NCBI RefSeq assembly: GCF_010993975.1
Contig: NZ_JAACZO010000001.1
Span: forward strand, 62,001 to 126,000
DNA length: 64,000 bases
Origin: Halomonas faecis
Lineage (GTDB): Bacteria > Pseudomonadota > Gammaproteobacteria > Pseudomonadales > Halomonadaceae
Reading direction: 5' to 3'
The translations under genes were made by a program, and so were the position numbers. Positions 42,700 to 49,716 of the stretch are shown in pieces; positions within the stretch are counted from its first letter, which is position 1; each line of letters opens with the position of its first letter. Under the pieces are notes generated by a model. The model was not told where the DNA came from. It did no database searches and worked only from the letters and a program-made list of their open reading frames with translations.

Positions 42700-44421
42700 T
42701 CAGCGCTGCAACGCGAGCAGCAGGAGTACGGCGAGGATGGCCGATACGCCTTGCCAGAAGGCGACCGGGTGACGCTCGATCAGCGGTGGGCGCGTGCGTT
42801 CGAGATAGGCCGGGTTGGGGCGGCGCAGGTCGTGGAGGAATTCGGAGAGTTCCTGGTAGCGCTTCTCGGGATTGGGGTGTACGGCCTTCTTTAGCGTCGC
42901 ATCGATCCAGGCGGGAATCGCCCGTTCCTCGTCGAGTACCGAGCGATAGGTGAGGCGCCGCTGGGTCGCCGCCGTGCGCGTGCGGGCGACCCGGGTGGCG
43001 TAGGGATAGCGACCCGAGAGCATTCGGTAGGTCAGTACCCCCAGGGAGTAGAGGTCCGAGCGCGTCGTGCCGACCTCGCCCAGGAAGTATTCCGGCGCCA
43101 TGTAGAGGGCCGTACCCGGCAGGGCGGGCGGTTCGAGGGTGGTGGCCGACTCGACGATGCCGGCGACCCGCGCCGAGCCCAGGTCGATGAGCGTCACCGT
43201 GCCGTTGGCATCGATCATGAGGTTCTCGGGGCGCAGGTCTTGGTGCAGGACCTCGTGGCGGTGAAGTGCCTGCAGGCCCCGCGCGACCTGCTCGACGATG
43301 CCGCGTACCGTTTCGAGGTCGGGCGTGGGATGGTCGTTCAGCCACTGCGCCAGCGTCTGCCCCTCGATGAACGCGGTGACGGTGTAGAGGTAGCGGCGCT
43401 CGCGGTCCGGTGGGCCGGCATCGAGCACGTGGCGGTTGTCGATGCGCCGGGCGATCCACTCCTCCATCAGCAGCCGCTCCAGGTAGCCGGGGTCGTCGCG
43501 CAGGTCGAGGGAGGGCGTCTTGAGCGCCACCCGGGAGCCATCGGTCTCGTCCAGGGCAAGGTAGACGTGACTGCGGCTGCTGGCGTGCAGTTCGCGCAGG
43601 ATCCGATAGCCGTCGAAACGGTCGTGGGGTTCGAGCAGCGGCGGGAAGGGCAGTCGTTCGACCTCCCCGTGCAGGGATGACGGGACTTCCCTTCGCGGTA
43701 ACGCCTCGATGCGCACGATCTGGACGCTGAGATTGTCCGCGCTGCCCTGCCGGTAGGCCTGGGCGACGATGCGCCGGGCGGCTTCGTCCAGGTCGCCCCG
43801 GTGCACCTCGATGGTGTGCAGAATGTCCTGTGCCTCGATGTGCTCGTAGACGCCGTCCGTGGCCAGCAGGAAGGTATCGCCGACCTGTAGCGGCAAGGTG
43901 CGGTAGTCGATCTCCACCAGGGCGTCGGCGCCCAGTGCCCGGCTCAGGTAACTCTCCTCCTGCGAGACCCACAGACGGTGGTCGTGGGTGAGCGGCTCCA
44001 GCCCGCCACCGTGCAGCCGGTAGATGCGGGTGTCGCCGACGTGGAAGAGGTGGGCGGTGGTCGCCTTGAATACCAGGGCGCTGAACGTGCAGACGTAGCC
44101 CTTGTCGGGTGCGTAGCGGTGGGGGCCGCGGCGTGACTGGGCATGCAGCCAGGCATTGGTGGCCGTCAACACGCACTCCACGGCGTGGCGAACCGACCAG
44201 GCCTCCGAGGTGGCGTAGTAGTCGTCGAGCAGGCTCTTGACCGCCGTTTCGCTGGCGACCTGGCTGACCTCGCTGCTGCTGATGCCGTCGGCCATGGCCA
44301 GGGCGATGCCCTTCAGCCCGATCTGGGGGCCGGGCGGCACCCGGCAGCCGTGGCAGTCCTGGTTGCGGGCCTTGCGTCCAGGCTCGGTGTGCTGCCCCAG
44401 GGCGATGCGCAGCTGGCTCAT
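42700..44421 (-). CDS. Bifunctional PP2C phosphatase / Ser-Thr protein kinase, membrane-anchored
   Basis: The product is 573 aa. The N-terminal PP2C domain (about 1-245) keeps metal-binding acids in ALAMADGISSSE and GDTFLLATDGVYEH plus SADNLSVQIV. A kinase domain (about 270-535) has VALKTPS (Lys about 300), HQDLRPENLM (about 396), and DLG in place of DFG. A single hydrophobic segment near 553-570 anchors it in the membrane. Related fusions sit beside nitrate/nitrite transporter genes. Here it follows the FNT channel gene by 40 bp, so it may set channel activity by phosphorylation. Confidence 0.9.
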   Translation of the reverse strand: MSQLRIALGQHTEPGRKARNQDCHGCRVPPGPQIGLKGIALAMADGISSSEVSQVASETAVKSLLDDYYATSEAWSVRHAVECVLTATNAWLHAQSRRGPHRYAPDKGYVCTFSALVFKATTAHLFHVGDTRIYRLHGGGLEPLTHDHRLWVSQEESYLSRALGADALVEIDYRTLPLQVGDTFLLATDGVYEHIEAQDILHTIEVHRGDLDEAARRIVAQAYRQGSADNLSVQIVRIEALPRREVPSSLHGEVERLPFPPLLEPHDRFDGYRILRELHASSRSHVYLALDETDGSRVALKTPSLDLRDDPGYLERLLMEEWIARRIDNRHVLDAGPPDRERRYLYTVTAFIEGQTLAQWLNDHPTPDLETVRGIVEQVARGLQALHRHEVLHQDLRPENLMIDANGTVTLIDLGSARVAGIVESATTLEPPALPGTALYMAPEYFLGEVGTTRSDLYSLGVLTYRMLSGRYPYATRVARTRTAATQRRLTYRSVLDEERAIPAWIDATLKKAVHPNPEKRYQELSEFLHDLRRPNPAYLERTRPPLIERHPVAFWQGVSAILAVLLLLALQR

Positions 44422-44461
44422 GCGGTGGCCCCGGTCGTGGCCGGGGCGTTTGCGTGTCGCA

Positions 44462-45289
44462 TCAAGGGGTGACCGGGCGCACGGCAGCACGCTTGGGGGC
44501 GGTGCGCACGTGGGTGGTGTAGAGGGTCAGGCCGGTGAAGGCGAGGCCGCCCACCAGGTTGCCCAGCACGGTGGGAATTTCGTTCCACAGCAGGTAGTCC
44601 ATCACCGAGAATCCGCCGCCCATCATCATCGCCGAGGGGAACAGGAACATGTTCACCACCGAGTGCTCGAAGCCCATGAAGAAGAACAGCATGATCGGCA
44701 TCCACATGGCGATGACCTTGCCGCTGACGTGGGTGGAGATCATCGCGCCCACCACGCCCATGGAAACCATCCAGTTGCACAGCATGCCGCGGATGAAGAT
44801 GGTGAGCCAGCCGGCCAGCCCGTAGTCGGCGTAGCCCAGGGTGCGCGCTTCCCCGACGCCGGCGATCTTTTCGCCCACCGCCCCCGGGTCGGTGTTGAAG
44901 CCGTAGGTGAAGACGAACGCCATCATCGCCGCGACGGTCAGTGCCCCGGCGAAGTTGCCCACGAACACCAGGCCCCAGTTGCGCAGGATGCCCTGTGGCG
45001 TCACCCCTGGGCGGCGGTCGAGCAGCGCCAGCGGGGTGAGCATGAAGACGCCGGTCAGCAGGTCGAAGCCCATCAGGTAGAGCATGCAGAAGCCGACGGG
45101 AAAGAGCACGGCGCCGAGCAGGAAGGAGCCGCTCTCTACGGCGACGGTGACGGCGAAGACCGCTGCCAGGGCGAGAATGGCGCCGGCCATGAAGCCGCGG
45201 ATCAGGGTGTCGCGCGTCGACATGTGTACCTTGGATTCGCCCGCGTCGACCATCTTGGTGACGAATTCCGATGGAACCAGATAAGACAT
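44462..45289 (-). CDS. nirC: Formate/nitrite channel (FNT family)
   Basis: The product is a 275-aa pentameric-channel-type protein with six membrane segments. RGFMAGAILALAAVFAV, VFVGNFAGALTVAAMM, RGMLCNWMVSMGV and GFEHSVVNMFLFP carry the family's asparagine- and histidine-bearing loops. NirC and FocA types differ little in sequence. The nitrogen-control leader and the PP2C/kinase partner favour nitrite or nitrate assimilation. ATG 45289 follows GAGGAAG. Confidence 0.88.
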   Translation of the reverse strand: MSYLVPSEFVTKMVDAGESKVHMSTRDTLIRGFMAGAILALAAVFAVTVAVESGSFLLGAVLFPVGFCMLYLMGFDLLTGVFMLTPLALLDRRPGVTPQGILRNWGLVFVGNFAGALTVAAMMAFVFTYGFNTDPGAVGEKIAGVGEARTLGYADYGLAGWLTIFIRGMLCNWMVSMGVVGAMISTHVSGKVIAMWMPIMLFFFMGFEHSVVNMFLFPSAMMMGGGFSVMDYLLWNEIPTVLGNLVGGLAFTGLTLYTTHVRTAPKRAAVRPVTP

Positions 45290-45372
45290 GATCTTCCTCA
45301 TGCGTTGAGCAGGGTTTCGTGATATCGGCGAGCCTCGATCCCGGGTCGAACGCTTCGGCACTGGCGACACGC

Positions 45373-45423
45373 AAAAAAACGGCGTCCGCACGCACCTGTA
45401 GCCAGGTGAGTGAGGACGCCGTT
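45373..45423 (-). terminator. Intrinsic terminator inside the nirC leader (attenuator)
   Basis: On the minus strand AACGGCGTCC pairs with GGACGCCGTT (10 bp), enclosing CACCTG-GCTA-CAGGTG as an inner stem, and is followed by a run of seven Ts. It lies 84 bp before the nirC start and well downstream of the promoter, so it can only act as a regulated attenuator. Confidence 0.85.
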
Positions 45424-45447
45424 GTCCAGCCAGAGTCGAGTGTGTCG

Positions 45448-45481
45448 GGGCCGCATTGCCCGGGCGATCGCCGGAGATCAC
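45448..45481 (-). promoter_or_regulatory. Tandem hexaloop hairpins in nirC leader (ANTAR-target-like)
   Basis: Minus strand: GTGATC-TCCGGC-GATCGC (45464-45481) and GGGC-AATGCG-GCCC (45448-45461), two stems with six-base loops separated by two bases. Targets of ANTAR antiterminators (NasR, NasT) are paired hexaloop hairpins with A at loop position 1 and G at position 4. The second loop fits fully; the first has G4 but T1. Confidence 0.55.
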
Positions 45482-45498
45482 CGTTGCCAGTGACCCTA

Positions 45499-45512
45499 GC
45501 AAGTGGCGTGCC
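45499..45512 (-). promoter_or_regulatory. Sigma-54 promoter of nirC
   Basis: Minus strand GGCACGCCACTTGC has the invariant GG and GC separated by exactly ten bases and matches GGCACG-N4-TTGC completely. Transcription would begin near 45488, just before the hexaloop hairpins. Confidence 0.8.
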
Positions 45513-45589
45513 CAAGGCGGCGAAGCAAAGAAAACGAGTCTTTTTTCAGATAGATGGGGTGTGTCGAAGGGGGGGGCAGGCGTCCTGCC

Positions 45590-45659
45590 GCACGGAGCCG
45601 GTGCGCCATCGGGTTGCATGATGGGGCATCCGCCGCCGCTCATGCTTCGCGGCTGTGCA
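45590..45659. promoter_or_regulatory. Two NtrC-like enhancer sites upstream of nirC
   Basis: GCAC-N7-GTGC at 45590-45604 is a full match to the NtrC dyad. TGCTT-N7-GTGCA at 45643-45659 matches eight of ten dyad bases. They lie about 100 and 155 bp upstream of the predicted start, the normal enhancer distance. Together with the leader parts they account for most of the 397-bp gap between nirC and the DMT gene. Confidence 0.6.
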
Positions 45660-45686
45660 TCGGCGAACCGGTATACGGCAGGGCAG

Positions 45687-46592
45687 TCAGCCCTCCCTGC
45701 GCAGGGAGGGGCGGCGAGCGAGCGGCCGGGTCAGCGTTTGGGCCATGAGCACGCCAGCGAGCACCAGGGCGCCGCCGATGACATGAAAGACGGCCAGCCG
45801 TTCGCCCAGGGCGAGCATGGCGATGATGGCACTGAACAGCGGCATCAGGTTGATGAAGATGCTGGCGCGGCTGGCACCGATCTGGCGGATGGCGCGCATC
45901 CACAGGTAGGTGGTGACGATCGAGGCGGGAATGCCGGCGTACACGATCAGCCCGACGTTGCCGGCATCCACCGGCGTCATGGGCCCCAGCAGGTAGGGGG
46001 GCAGGAGCAACAGCACGGCGAAGCATACCTGGGCATAGAGCACCACCCAGGGCGGAAGGTCCAGCGGCCAGCGCTTGAGCATCACCCCGTAGAGGGCGTA
46101 GCAGGTGGCGGCGACCACCATCAGCGCATCGCCCACCGCGACCTCGAGGCCGAGCAAGGAGGCCGGATTGCCGCGGCCCAGCAGCACCAGCACGCCGATC
46201 AGTGCCACGCCGCCGCCCAGAGTGCCGCCGAGGGTCGGCGCTTCGCGCAGGATCAGGGCGCTGAGCAGTACGGTGAGCAAGGGCACCATGGCCGCGAGAA
46301 TGCCCATGTTGGTGGCGCTGGTGGTCTCCGCGGCGACGTAGGCCAGGCCCTGCCACAGCGCCATGCCGAGCATGCCGAGGGTGGCCAGTTTGGGCCATTC
46401 GCGGCGAATGGTGGCCCGGTGCTTCCAGGCGCTGGGGGCGACGAAGGGGGTGAGCACGGCGAGTGCCAGCACCCAGCGCAGGAACGCGATGCTGCTCGGC
46501 GCGATGGCGCCCACGGTGAGCTGGTTGATGGTCATGTTGCCGGACCAGATCAGCACGGCGCCCAGCGGTGGCAGCAAGTACAGCAGCGGCAT
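45687..46592 (-). CDS. EamA/DMT family transporter
   Basis: The product is a 301-aa inner-membrane protein with ten hydrophobic segments in two EamA repeats (about residues 5-135 and 150-285). GAVLIWSGNMTINQ and NLMPLFSAIIAMLALGE are typical. The family exports or imports small metabolites; the substrate is unknown. A terminator hairpin at 46617 separates it from glcG upstream, so it probably has its own promoter or relies on read-through. Confidence 0.88.
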   Translation of the reverse strand: MPLLYLLPPLGAVLIWSGNMTINQLTVGAIAPSSIAFLRWVLALAVLTPFVAPSAWKHRATIRREWPKLATLGMLGMALWQGLAYVAAETTSATNMGILAAMVPLLTVLLSALILREAPTLGGTLGGGVALIGVLVLLGRGNPASLLGLEVAVGDALMVVAATCYALYGVMLKRWPLDLPPWVVLYAQVCFAVLLLLPPYLLGPMTPVDAGNVGLIVYAGIPASIVTTYLWMRAIRQIGASRASIFINLMPLFSAIIAMLALGERLAVFHVIGGALVLAGVLMAQTLTRPLARRPSLRREG

Positions 46593-46616
46593 GGCATCCT
46601 CGACGGTGGTAAGCGT

Positions 46617-46641
46617 GAAGCCCCGCACGAGGCGGGGCTTC
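46617..46641 (-). terminator. Terminator between glcG and the DMT transporter gene
   Basis: GAAGCCCCGC and GCGGGGCTTC form a perfect 10-bp stem with a 5-base loop, 22 bp after the glcG stop. It likely ends the glc operon. Confidence 0.7.
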
Positions 46642-46663
46642 AAGGATACGTCAGAGGTGGGTG

Positions 46664-47065
46664 TCAGGCGATGGCGGCAACGGCCGCCTTGGCGATCTGC
46701 ACGTCCTGGTCGGGCTTGACGCCGGAGATGCCCACGGTGCCGGCCATCTGACCCTCGACCCATACCGGCACGCCGCCGGAGAGCATGCCCTGCAGCGGCA
46801 CCGAGAGGAAGGCGTTGCGGCCGCCGTTGATCATCTCTTCGAACTGCTGGGTTTCGCGGGCGCCGAGGGCGGCGCTGCGTGCCTTCTCGGTGGCGATGCC
46901 CACGGTCATGGCCGGGGCGCCGTCGAGGCGGCGCAGGCCGAGCAGGTGGCCGCCGTCGTCGGCCACGGCGATGGTCACTTTCCAGCCGTTGGCTTCGGCT
47001 TCCTGCTGGGCGGCGTCGAGGAGGGCGTTGACCTCGCTGAGGGTCAGTACGGGCTTGGTATTCAT
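46664..47065 (-). CDS. glcG: GlcG/HbpS-like protein
   Basis: The product is a 133-aa protein with the GlcG fold signature: LDAAQQEAEANGWKVTIAVADDGGHLLGL, then KARSAALGARET and GGVPVWVEGQMAGTVGISG. GlcG is encoded in the E. coli glycolate operon with unknown function; relatives bind haem. It lies downstream of glcF, but 288 bp away, with repeat copy C and a duplicated glcF fragment between. Confidence 0.88.
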   Translation of the reverse strand: MNTKPVLTLSEVNALLDAAQQEAEANGWKVTIAVADDGGHLLGLRRLDGAPAMTVGIATEKARSAALGARETQQFEEMINGGRNAFLSVPLQGMLSGGVPVWVEGQMAGTVGISGVKPDQDVQIAKAAVAAIA

Positions 47066-47143
47066 CAGGGACTCCTGGTTGGATGATGCGATTGGCTATG
47101 AAGAGAGCCGTCGCAGATGGTGTCGCCATCACCGGGGCTGTAC

Positions 47144-47243
47144 CGGCGACAGGTCTGCGAGGAGGCGCTGTGAACCCCTCCCTGGGCGCTACCTTTGCCA
47201 TTCCTGGCGAAGGACCTCCTCTTCGACCTGTCCCCGGCGCCCC
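47144..47243 (-). repeat. Dispersed ~100-bp element, copy C
   Basis: Read on the minus strand it starts GGGGCGCCGGGGACAGGTC and ends GACCTGTCGCCGG, with GACAGGTC/GACCTGTC ends pairing (plus-strand 47225-47232 and 47148-47155). The central hairpin is CCTTCGCCA, loop GGA, ATGGCAAAGG, with one mismatch. The core GGTAGCGCCCAGGGAGGGGT differs from copies A and B at two bases. It lies between glcF and glcG. Confidence 0.9.
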
Positions 47244-47262
47244 TCATGTTGGCAATAAAGCC

Positions 47263-47433
47263 TCATCGACGATCTCGATCCAGTGCCTGACCTCGGTGCG
47301 GCCGGCACCGGCCAGGTGGGTCTGGCAGCTGAATGCATGAGCGCGGTGACGATTCATGTCAGCGCTTCGTCGACGATCTCGATCCAGTGCCTGACCTCGG
47401 TGCGGCCGGCGCTGGCCAGGTGGGTCTGGCAGC
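47263..47433. repeat. Tandem duplication of the glcF 3' end
   Basis: A 67-bp segment at 47263-47329 repeats the last part of glcF at 47367-47433 with 64 of 67 bases equal. The outer copy lies past the glcF stop and encodes, out of context, the same CQTHLA.AGRTEVRHWIEIVDEA peptide without a start. It ends 20 bp from repeat copy C. Confidence 0.9.
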
Positions 47434-48586
47434 CGATATTGGCGGTCACGATCGTTTCCGGATGCCCTGCTTCCAGGTTGTCGAGTTTGTTGTCGCGCAG
47501 CTGGGTGGCGAGCTCCGGCTGGGTGATGGAGTAGGTGCCCGCCGAGCCGCAGCACAGGTGGGCGTCGGCCACCGGCGTCAGCGTGAAGCCGAGCTTGGCG
47601 AGCACGCCCTCCACGGCGCCGCCGAGCCGCTGGGCGTGCTGCAGGGTGCAGGGGCAGTGGAAGGCCAGCTTGCGGCTCTCCTTGACGGCGAGCGGCGCGA
47701 CATCCTCGTCGCGCAGCACCTCGACGAGGTCCTTGGCCAGTTCGCTGACCCGTGCCGCCTTCTCGGCATAGGCCGGGTCGTCGGCGAGGATGTCGCGGTA
47801 CTCCTTGACGAAGGCGCCGCAGCCGCTGGCCGTCTGCACGATGGCTTCGGCCCCGGCCTCGATGTGGGGCCACCAGGCGTCGATGTTGGCCCTGGCTCGT
47901 GCCCGGCCGTCGTCCTGGGCGTTCAAGTGGAAGTCGATGGCCCCGCAGCAACCCGCCTCGCCGACCGGCGTGAGGCCGATGCCCAGGCGGTCTAGAACCC
48001 GCGCCGTGGCAGCGTTGGTGTTGGGCGAGAGTCCCGGCTGGACGCAGCCCTCGAGGATCAACATCTGTCGGGCGTGCTGCTGATGGTCGGGGCGCGTGCC
48101 GGCATCCACCGGGGCCGGCGGCAGTTTGTCCTTGAGCGCACCCGGCACCAGCGGCTTGAAGGTCAGCCCCAGCTTGAGCAGTGCCTGGAAACGTCGAGGA
48201 TCGACCAGGGCTTTGCGCAACCCGAAGCGCAGCGCCCGTTCGCTGGCCTTGCGCGGCACGCGGCGTTCGATCTCGGCACGGCCGATGTCGAGCAGCTTGT
48301 GATACTCCACGCCCGATGGGCAGGTGGTCTCGCAATTGCGGCAGGTCAGGCAGCGGTCCAGGTGCAGCCGGGTCTGCTCGGTCACCAGGCCGTCGTCGTC
48401 CGGGTTCTCGAGCATCTGCTTCATCAGGTAGATGCGCCCGCGCGGCCCGTCGCGCTCGTCGCCGAGCAGCTGGTAGGTGGGGCAGGTGGCGTTGCAGAAG
48501 CCGCAGTGCACGCAGCTGCGCAGCACGCGGTCGGCCTCGCGGATGTGCGGCTGCTTGAGGGCTTCCTCGGTGAAGTGCGTCTGCAT
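47354..48586 (-). CDS. glcF: Glycolate oxidase iron-sulfur subunit
   Basis: The product is a 410-aa subunit. Two 4Fe-4S motifs appear near the N-terminus (CVHCGFCNATCPTY about 27-40 and CLTCRNCETTCPSG about 76-89). C-terminal CCG-type motifs follow (GEAGCCGAIDF and HLCCGSAGTY) that bind further clusters. It passes electrons from the GlcD/GlcE flavoproteins to the quinone pool. It starts 18 bp after glcE. Its 3' end is duplicated just downstream. Confidence 0.95.
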   Translation of the reverse strand: MQTHFTEEALKQPHIREADRVLRSCVHCGFCNATCPTYQLLGDERDGPRGRIYLMKQMLENPDDDGLVTEQTRLHLDRCLTCRNCETTCPSGVEYHKLLDIGRAEIERRVPRKASERALRFGLRKALVDPRRFQALLKLGLTFKPLVPGALKDKLPPAPVDAGTRPDHQQHARQMLILEGCVQPGLSPNTNAATARVLDRLGIGLTPVGEAGCCGAIDFHLNAQDDGRARARANIDAWWPHIEAGAEAIVQTASGCGAFVKEYRDILADDPAYAEKAARVSELAKDLVEVLRDEDVAPLAVKESRKLAFHCPCTLQHAQRLGGAVEGVLAKLGFTLTPVADAHLCCGSAGTYSITQPELATQLRDNKLDNLEAGHPETIVTANIGCQTHLASAGRTEVRHWIEIVDEALT

Positions 48587-48604
48587 GTCAGCTTCTCGTC
48601 AATC

Positions 48605-49705
48605 TCAGAGGTCGGCGTAGAGTCGGCCGGGGTTGAAGATGCCGTGCGGGTCGAGCTCGGCCTTGAGGTTGCGGTGGTACTTCATCAGCACCGCGGGCAA
48701 GGGCGTGAAGGGCTCGACGCCGGCCGCGCGGGGGCCGTAGCAGGTGGCGTGGCCACCGGCTTCGCGGCACGCCTCGCGCAGCACCTCGGGGTCGAGTTCG
48801 GTGCGCAGCCAGCGTTGGGCGCCGGCCCAGTCGTGGAGCATGGTCGTGTCGTCGATCTCGGCCAGCCCCAGGTCGGGAGCGCGGTGCGGCAGCGAGAGGC
48901 GCCACAGCGGCCGGGCATCGTCGGCGGAGAAGGAGGGCAGCGCGAGATCGCGCAGGGCGTCCCACCAGGCGTTGTCCAGGTCGTCGCCGCCGATGCGCTC
49001 ACGGGTCGCGGCCACCGAGCTGGGGCCGCCTTCGAGACGCAGGTGCAATGCACCGTCTAGCCAGGCGGCAGCACTGATCGGCAGCGGCTCGCGCCCCCAC
49101 TCGGCGAGGCGTTGGCGGGCATCGGCCAGCGGTAGCTCCAGGCGCAGGCTGTGGGTGGTGAGCGGGCGCGGGATCACCTTCAGCGATACCTCGCCGATCA
49201 CGCCCAGAGAGCCTTGGGCGCCGACCATCAGCCGCGATAGGTCGTAGCCGGCGACGTTCTTCATCACTTGGCCACCGAAGCGTTGCTCGATGCCCTCGTG
49301 GTTGATCAGGCGGATGCCGAGTACGAAGTCGCGCACGGCGCCGGCCCAGGGACGGCGCGGTCCCGAGAGTCCGGTGGCGATCATGCCTCCGACGGTGCTG
49401 GCTTCGCCGAAGCGCGGCGGTTCGAAACCGAGCATCTGGCCGTGCTCGGCCAGCGCCGCTTCCAGCTCGGTGAGCGGCGTGCCGGCACGCACCGAGACGA
49501 CCAGTTCCACCGGGTCGTAGAAGGTGATGCCGCGGTGTTCGGCGGTGGATAGGGTCTCGCCCTCCACCGGACGACCGTAGAAGTGGCGCGTGTCGCCGCC
49601 GACGATGCGTAGCGGGGTGCGCTCGGCGGCGGCCTGGCGAAGACGCTCGCCAAGCGCGGCGCTGGCGTCGTGGCCGGGATAGTCGGTGGGTGCAGTGCTA
49701 GCCAT
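48605..49705 (-). CDS. glcE: Glycolate oxidase FAD-binding subunit
   Basis: The product is a 366-aa flavoprotein of the VAO fold. TPLRIVGGDTRHFYGRP, GQMLGFEPPRFGEASTVGGMIATGLSGPRRPW and GQVMKNVAGYDLSRLMVGAQGSLGVI are typical of GlcE, which is smaller than GlcD and holds the second FAD. Start 49705 lies 11 bp after glcD; the open frame continues upstream inside glcD and is not coding there. Confidence 0.94.
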   Translation of the reverse strand: MASTAPTDYPGHDASAALGERLRQAAAERTPLRIVGGDTRHFYGRPVEGETLSTAEHRGITFYDPVELVVSVRAGTPLTELEAALAEHGQMLGFEPPRFGEASTVGGMIATGLSGPRRPWAGAVRDFVLGIRLINHEGIEQRFGGQVMKNVAGYDLSRLMVGAQGSLGVIGEVSLKVIPRPLTTHSLRLELPLADARQRLAEWGREPLPISAAAWLDGALHLRLEGGPSSVAATRERIGGDDLDNAWWDALRDLALPSFSADDARPLWRLSLPHRAPDLGLAEIDDTTMLHDWAGAQRWLRTELDPEVLREACREAGGHATCYGPRAAGVEPFTPLPAVLMKYHRNLKAELDPHGIFNPGRLYADL

Positions 49706-49716
49706 GGGCGATCCTG

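Noticed and set aside
46593..47201. Open frame continuing upstream of the DMT transporter through glcG and repeat copy C
   Set aside because: The added residues come from antisense or out-of-frame glcG and from the dispersed repeat. The hydrophobic protein starts at 46592.
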